From positions 9,951,860-10,015,859 of the forward strand of contig OX387604.1 of the NCBI GenBank assembly GCA_947568835.1: DNA of 64,000 nt. Reading direction: 5' to 3'. A model generated the notes under the pieces. The model ran no database searches. It was not told the origin of the DNA and saw only the letters and a program-made list of their open reading frames with translations. Numbering within the stretch: the first letter of the stretch is position 1; each line of letters starts with the position of its first letter. The position numbers and the translations under genes are program-made. The DNA comes from Protonemura montana (Eukaryota; Arthropoda; Insecta; Plecoptera; Nemouridae). This document shows positions 61,964-64,000 of this stretch, piece after piece.

Positions 61964-62576
61964 TAATTATAGTAAATTGTTCTTAAAAAATACTTGTTTA
62001 GATTTCAAATAGGCAGGTTAAGCAATACATAATAAAGAGCTTACCAAACAAATACTATAAATATTAATGATTATTTTTCTTTAGCAAAACAATATTGAAT
62101 ATAATTTACAAACATGGTGTTTTTTAAGATATTTAAATGTTGTTATAATATGTTACCAAAATAAAAGAAATTATTCACACTAAATCGTATCCATATAAAA
62201 TGCAGTTTACAAAAGCAGAATTGAATATAAAGTAAATGTCCAACATGTAAGACTAAGTGTATAAACGAATGGCTAGCGTTGTGCGTTTCATCGGCTACAT
62301 GGGCAGCTGAGTGCATTTCCTACTTGGTGTGGAGCCATTTTCTAGTTGTTTCATTCTGCTGAATGTCAAGAATTATTTTCGGTGTGTGGCTATCTTTTTT
62401 TGTACACTTTGATTTGTCAAATCAGATCATTGCGGCAACAGCAAGTTCCAGCATTAATATTGTTTGTTAAATTATATCTTGTTTGATAAATTTGCTGATC
62501 TGTTATTAAAAGTATGAAAACTTAACGAGAATTTGGCCACTTATAGTACCTACCTCACAATTAATCTCATTAATAA
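61964..62576. other. Convergent 3' UTR interval of WASHC1 and ELAPOR
   Basis: 613 bp between the stop codons of two genes facing each other, so their 3' UTRs may overlap. No gene is seen inside. Confidence 0.6.
62031..62036 (+). terminator. Likely WASHC1 polyadenylation signal
   Basis: Canonical AATAAA, 68 bases after the WASHC1 stop codon. A second AATAAA at about 62159-62165 is an alternative. Confidence 0.55.
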
Positions 62577-64000
62577 TTATGACTGAGTAAGGTTATCGTG
62601 TTCCTTGAGCGATTTGGTCAATTGTATTGTTTCAAAAGAATTGCCCGTTTCACTCTGCAAATAGTAACACAACTGTTAGAATTGGACTCTTGCTAGCAAC
62701 TAAGCAACTTGTGACAACTAGAGAATATTTTTAATTCAATTAAGGGACGTTAATACTAACAGGGCACAGAAAGCAGTTACAAAATCAAGAGAATGTACTC
62801 CTGCTGCTGGTAAAGTAATCTTATTGAAACGTTTAACACTAAAATCTTCACTTGCCTTTTGTTTGATACTCATGATACGATTAAGAATGCCTGCCGGTCG
62901 AGAATGACTAAATTGAATGTCTTCTTCTTCACCGTCGTCCAAGCCACAGCTCTCTGCTGGAGCCAATTCGACTTCGCTGTCACCGTCGCGGCCTCCCGAA
63001 GACTGCACCAACTTCATATATTTGTATTCAAGCCGTTGAGTTTTCTTGTAGAAGAAGCACATCAAGCCGCATAGAAATGAAGCCAACGATATGGCAACGA
63101 TGATCAGGACCTGGTATTTAAATATTATGATCAATGCACCATGAGAATAATAAATAAAGTTATATTTAACAAATTCCAACAATAGTACATAGACATACTT
63201 GCAAGCCTAGTGGAACGAATGCCGTGCATTGTACTCTTACAGATTCAGGAACGTTGTTAGGCATTATGCAGTGCGTAGTTGGTAAGTAATGTATATCTCT
63301 CACTCCGTCAATGCACTCTCCACGCACCACCCTATTTCAAAAATTCATCACCGTTGATAAATATTCAGTGATAATGCTGGTAAGAAACTGTTTTTCCCAA
63401 CTTTATTATAGACATTTCATTTTACCTATATTCAGTAGGAGTGCAGAGTGGACAAGCTTTTTGGACTGACCACAAGAAATTAAAATTGCATCCATCGCAT
63501 GTTCCGTCTGGGCATTTGCTTGGCAGATGGATGGTTCCATTGCCTTTGGATAGCGGGTTACAACGGAAGGTTATGATTGTTGTACGGCCTTGAGGACATG
63601 ACCTAGTGGCTCTAAAACAGATTTAAAAAAAAATTTTTGATTCAATATATTCTATCATTTTCCATTCCATTATTCCAAATCAGAAAACCACTCCAAGAAA
63701 CTGGACGGTTAAAGCAATTGGTGATTGTCGTTTTTAACTTACAATGGCGTCGAGTAGTAGAAATGTAAATCTTTGTAGCCATCCTTGATGAACTCATCGA
63801 TTACATTGACTCCCATGTATGACAGTTCTTTGGTCACTCCAACTAACTCATCTCCTAATGTTACTGCTTGAGTGGACAGAATGAGATCTTCTTCTGCCCA
63901 TTGGCTTGGAACGATCGTAGTTCGACAGATTAACGACTCAACTTTTGATGCTTGGCTTTGAACTTGATACGAAACATTGTTGGAACAAGTTGCTTGAGGC
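62577..64000 (-). CDS. ELAPOR1/2: Endosome/lysosome-associated apoptosis and autophagy regulator (ELAPOR1/2), C-terminal part
   Basis: Type I membrane protein of the ELAPOR (EIG121/KIAA1324) family; the 5' part is outside the window. Exons (minus): 64000 or beyond to 63743, 63611-63426, 63331-63199, 63110-62856 and 62654-62577; phases agree. The lumenal part has LGDELVGVT, the cysteine-rich RSCPQGRTT and CPDGTCDGCNFNFLW, followed by ACPLCTPTEYR. A transmembrane helix (VLIIVAISLASFLCGLMCFF) precedes a cytoplasmic tail with KKTQRLEYKY and a YMKL tyrosine sorting motif. The tail ends with a conserved GNSFETIQL block encoded by the last exon. The last intron uses a GC donor (62855-62854). Reading through it instead gives a different tail stopping at 62736. 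Confidence 0.95.

Overview
The window is nuclear DNA from an animal, most likely a protostome invertebrate and probably an arthropod. Genes are split into many short exons with GT-AG (and a few GC-AG) introns, the background is AT-rich, and introns carry SINE, LINE and hAT debris. The protein set (PTPDC1, PLEKHG7-like RhoGEF, an ERBIN/LRRC7-type LAP protein, transketolase, WASHC1, ELAPOR) is typical of metazoans. The species cannot be named from sequence alone. No prokaryotic operon, CRISPR array, rRNA or tRNA gene was seen.

Layout: 1-3.7 kb is non-coding, with a SINE tail and the 3' end of a LINE. PTPDC1 (minus, 3684-10442, ten coding exons) is a dual-specificity phosphatase. 10.5-15.8 kb is intergenic. 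A 14-exon RhoGEF of PLEKHG7 type (minus, 15777-27123) follows, with a 5.2 kb intron. 27.2-33.6 kb is intergenic and holds a decayed LINE. The LAP gene (minus, 33585-45787, 11 coding exons, 1157 aa as reconstructed) has leucine-rich repeats, a tandem-repeat linker and a C-terminal PDZ domain. Transketolase (minus, 48562-59484) has two alternative, related first coding exons. WASHC1 (plus, 60216-61963) is divergent from transketolase across 731 bp and converges tail-to-tail with ELAPOR (minus, 62577 to beyond the window end).

The genes do not form a pathway. They cover signalling (PTPDC1, RhoGEF, LAP scaffold), pentose-phosphate metabolism (TKT) and endosomal sorting (WASHC1, ELAPOR). All splice models below were built by hand: reading phase was required to match across each junction, and domain motifs had to line up with the known families.

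No wholly new system was recognised. The strongest observations are: a 5S-rRNA-headed SINE family that fills PTPDC1 introns and abuts two of its splice donors; three hAT-type insertions with 8-bp target duplications; a 185-bp inverted-repeat hairpin beside the first LAP coding exon; two GC-AG introns, one of which could switch the ELAPOR C-terminus; and the duplicated transketolase first exon.
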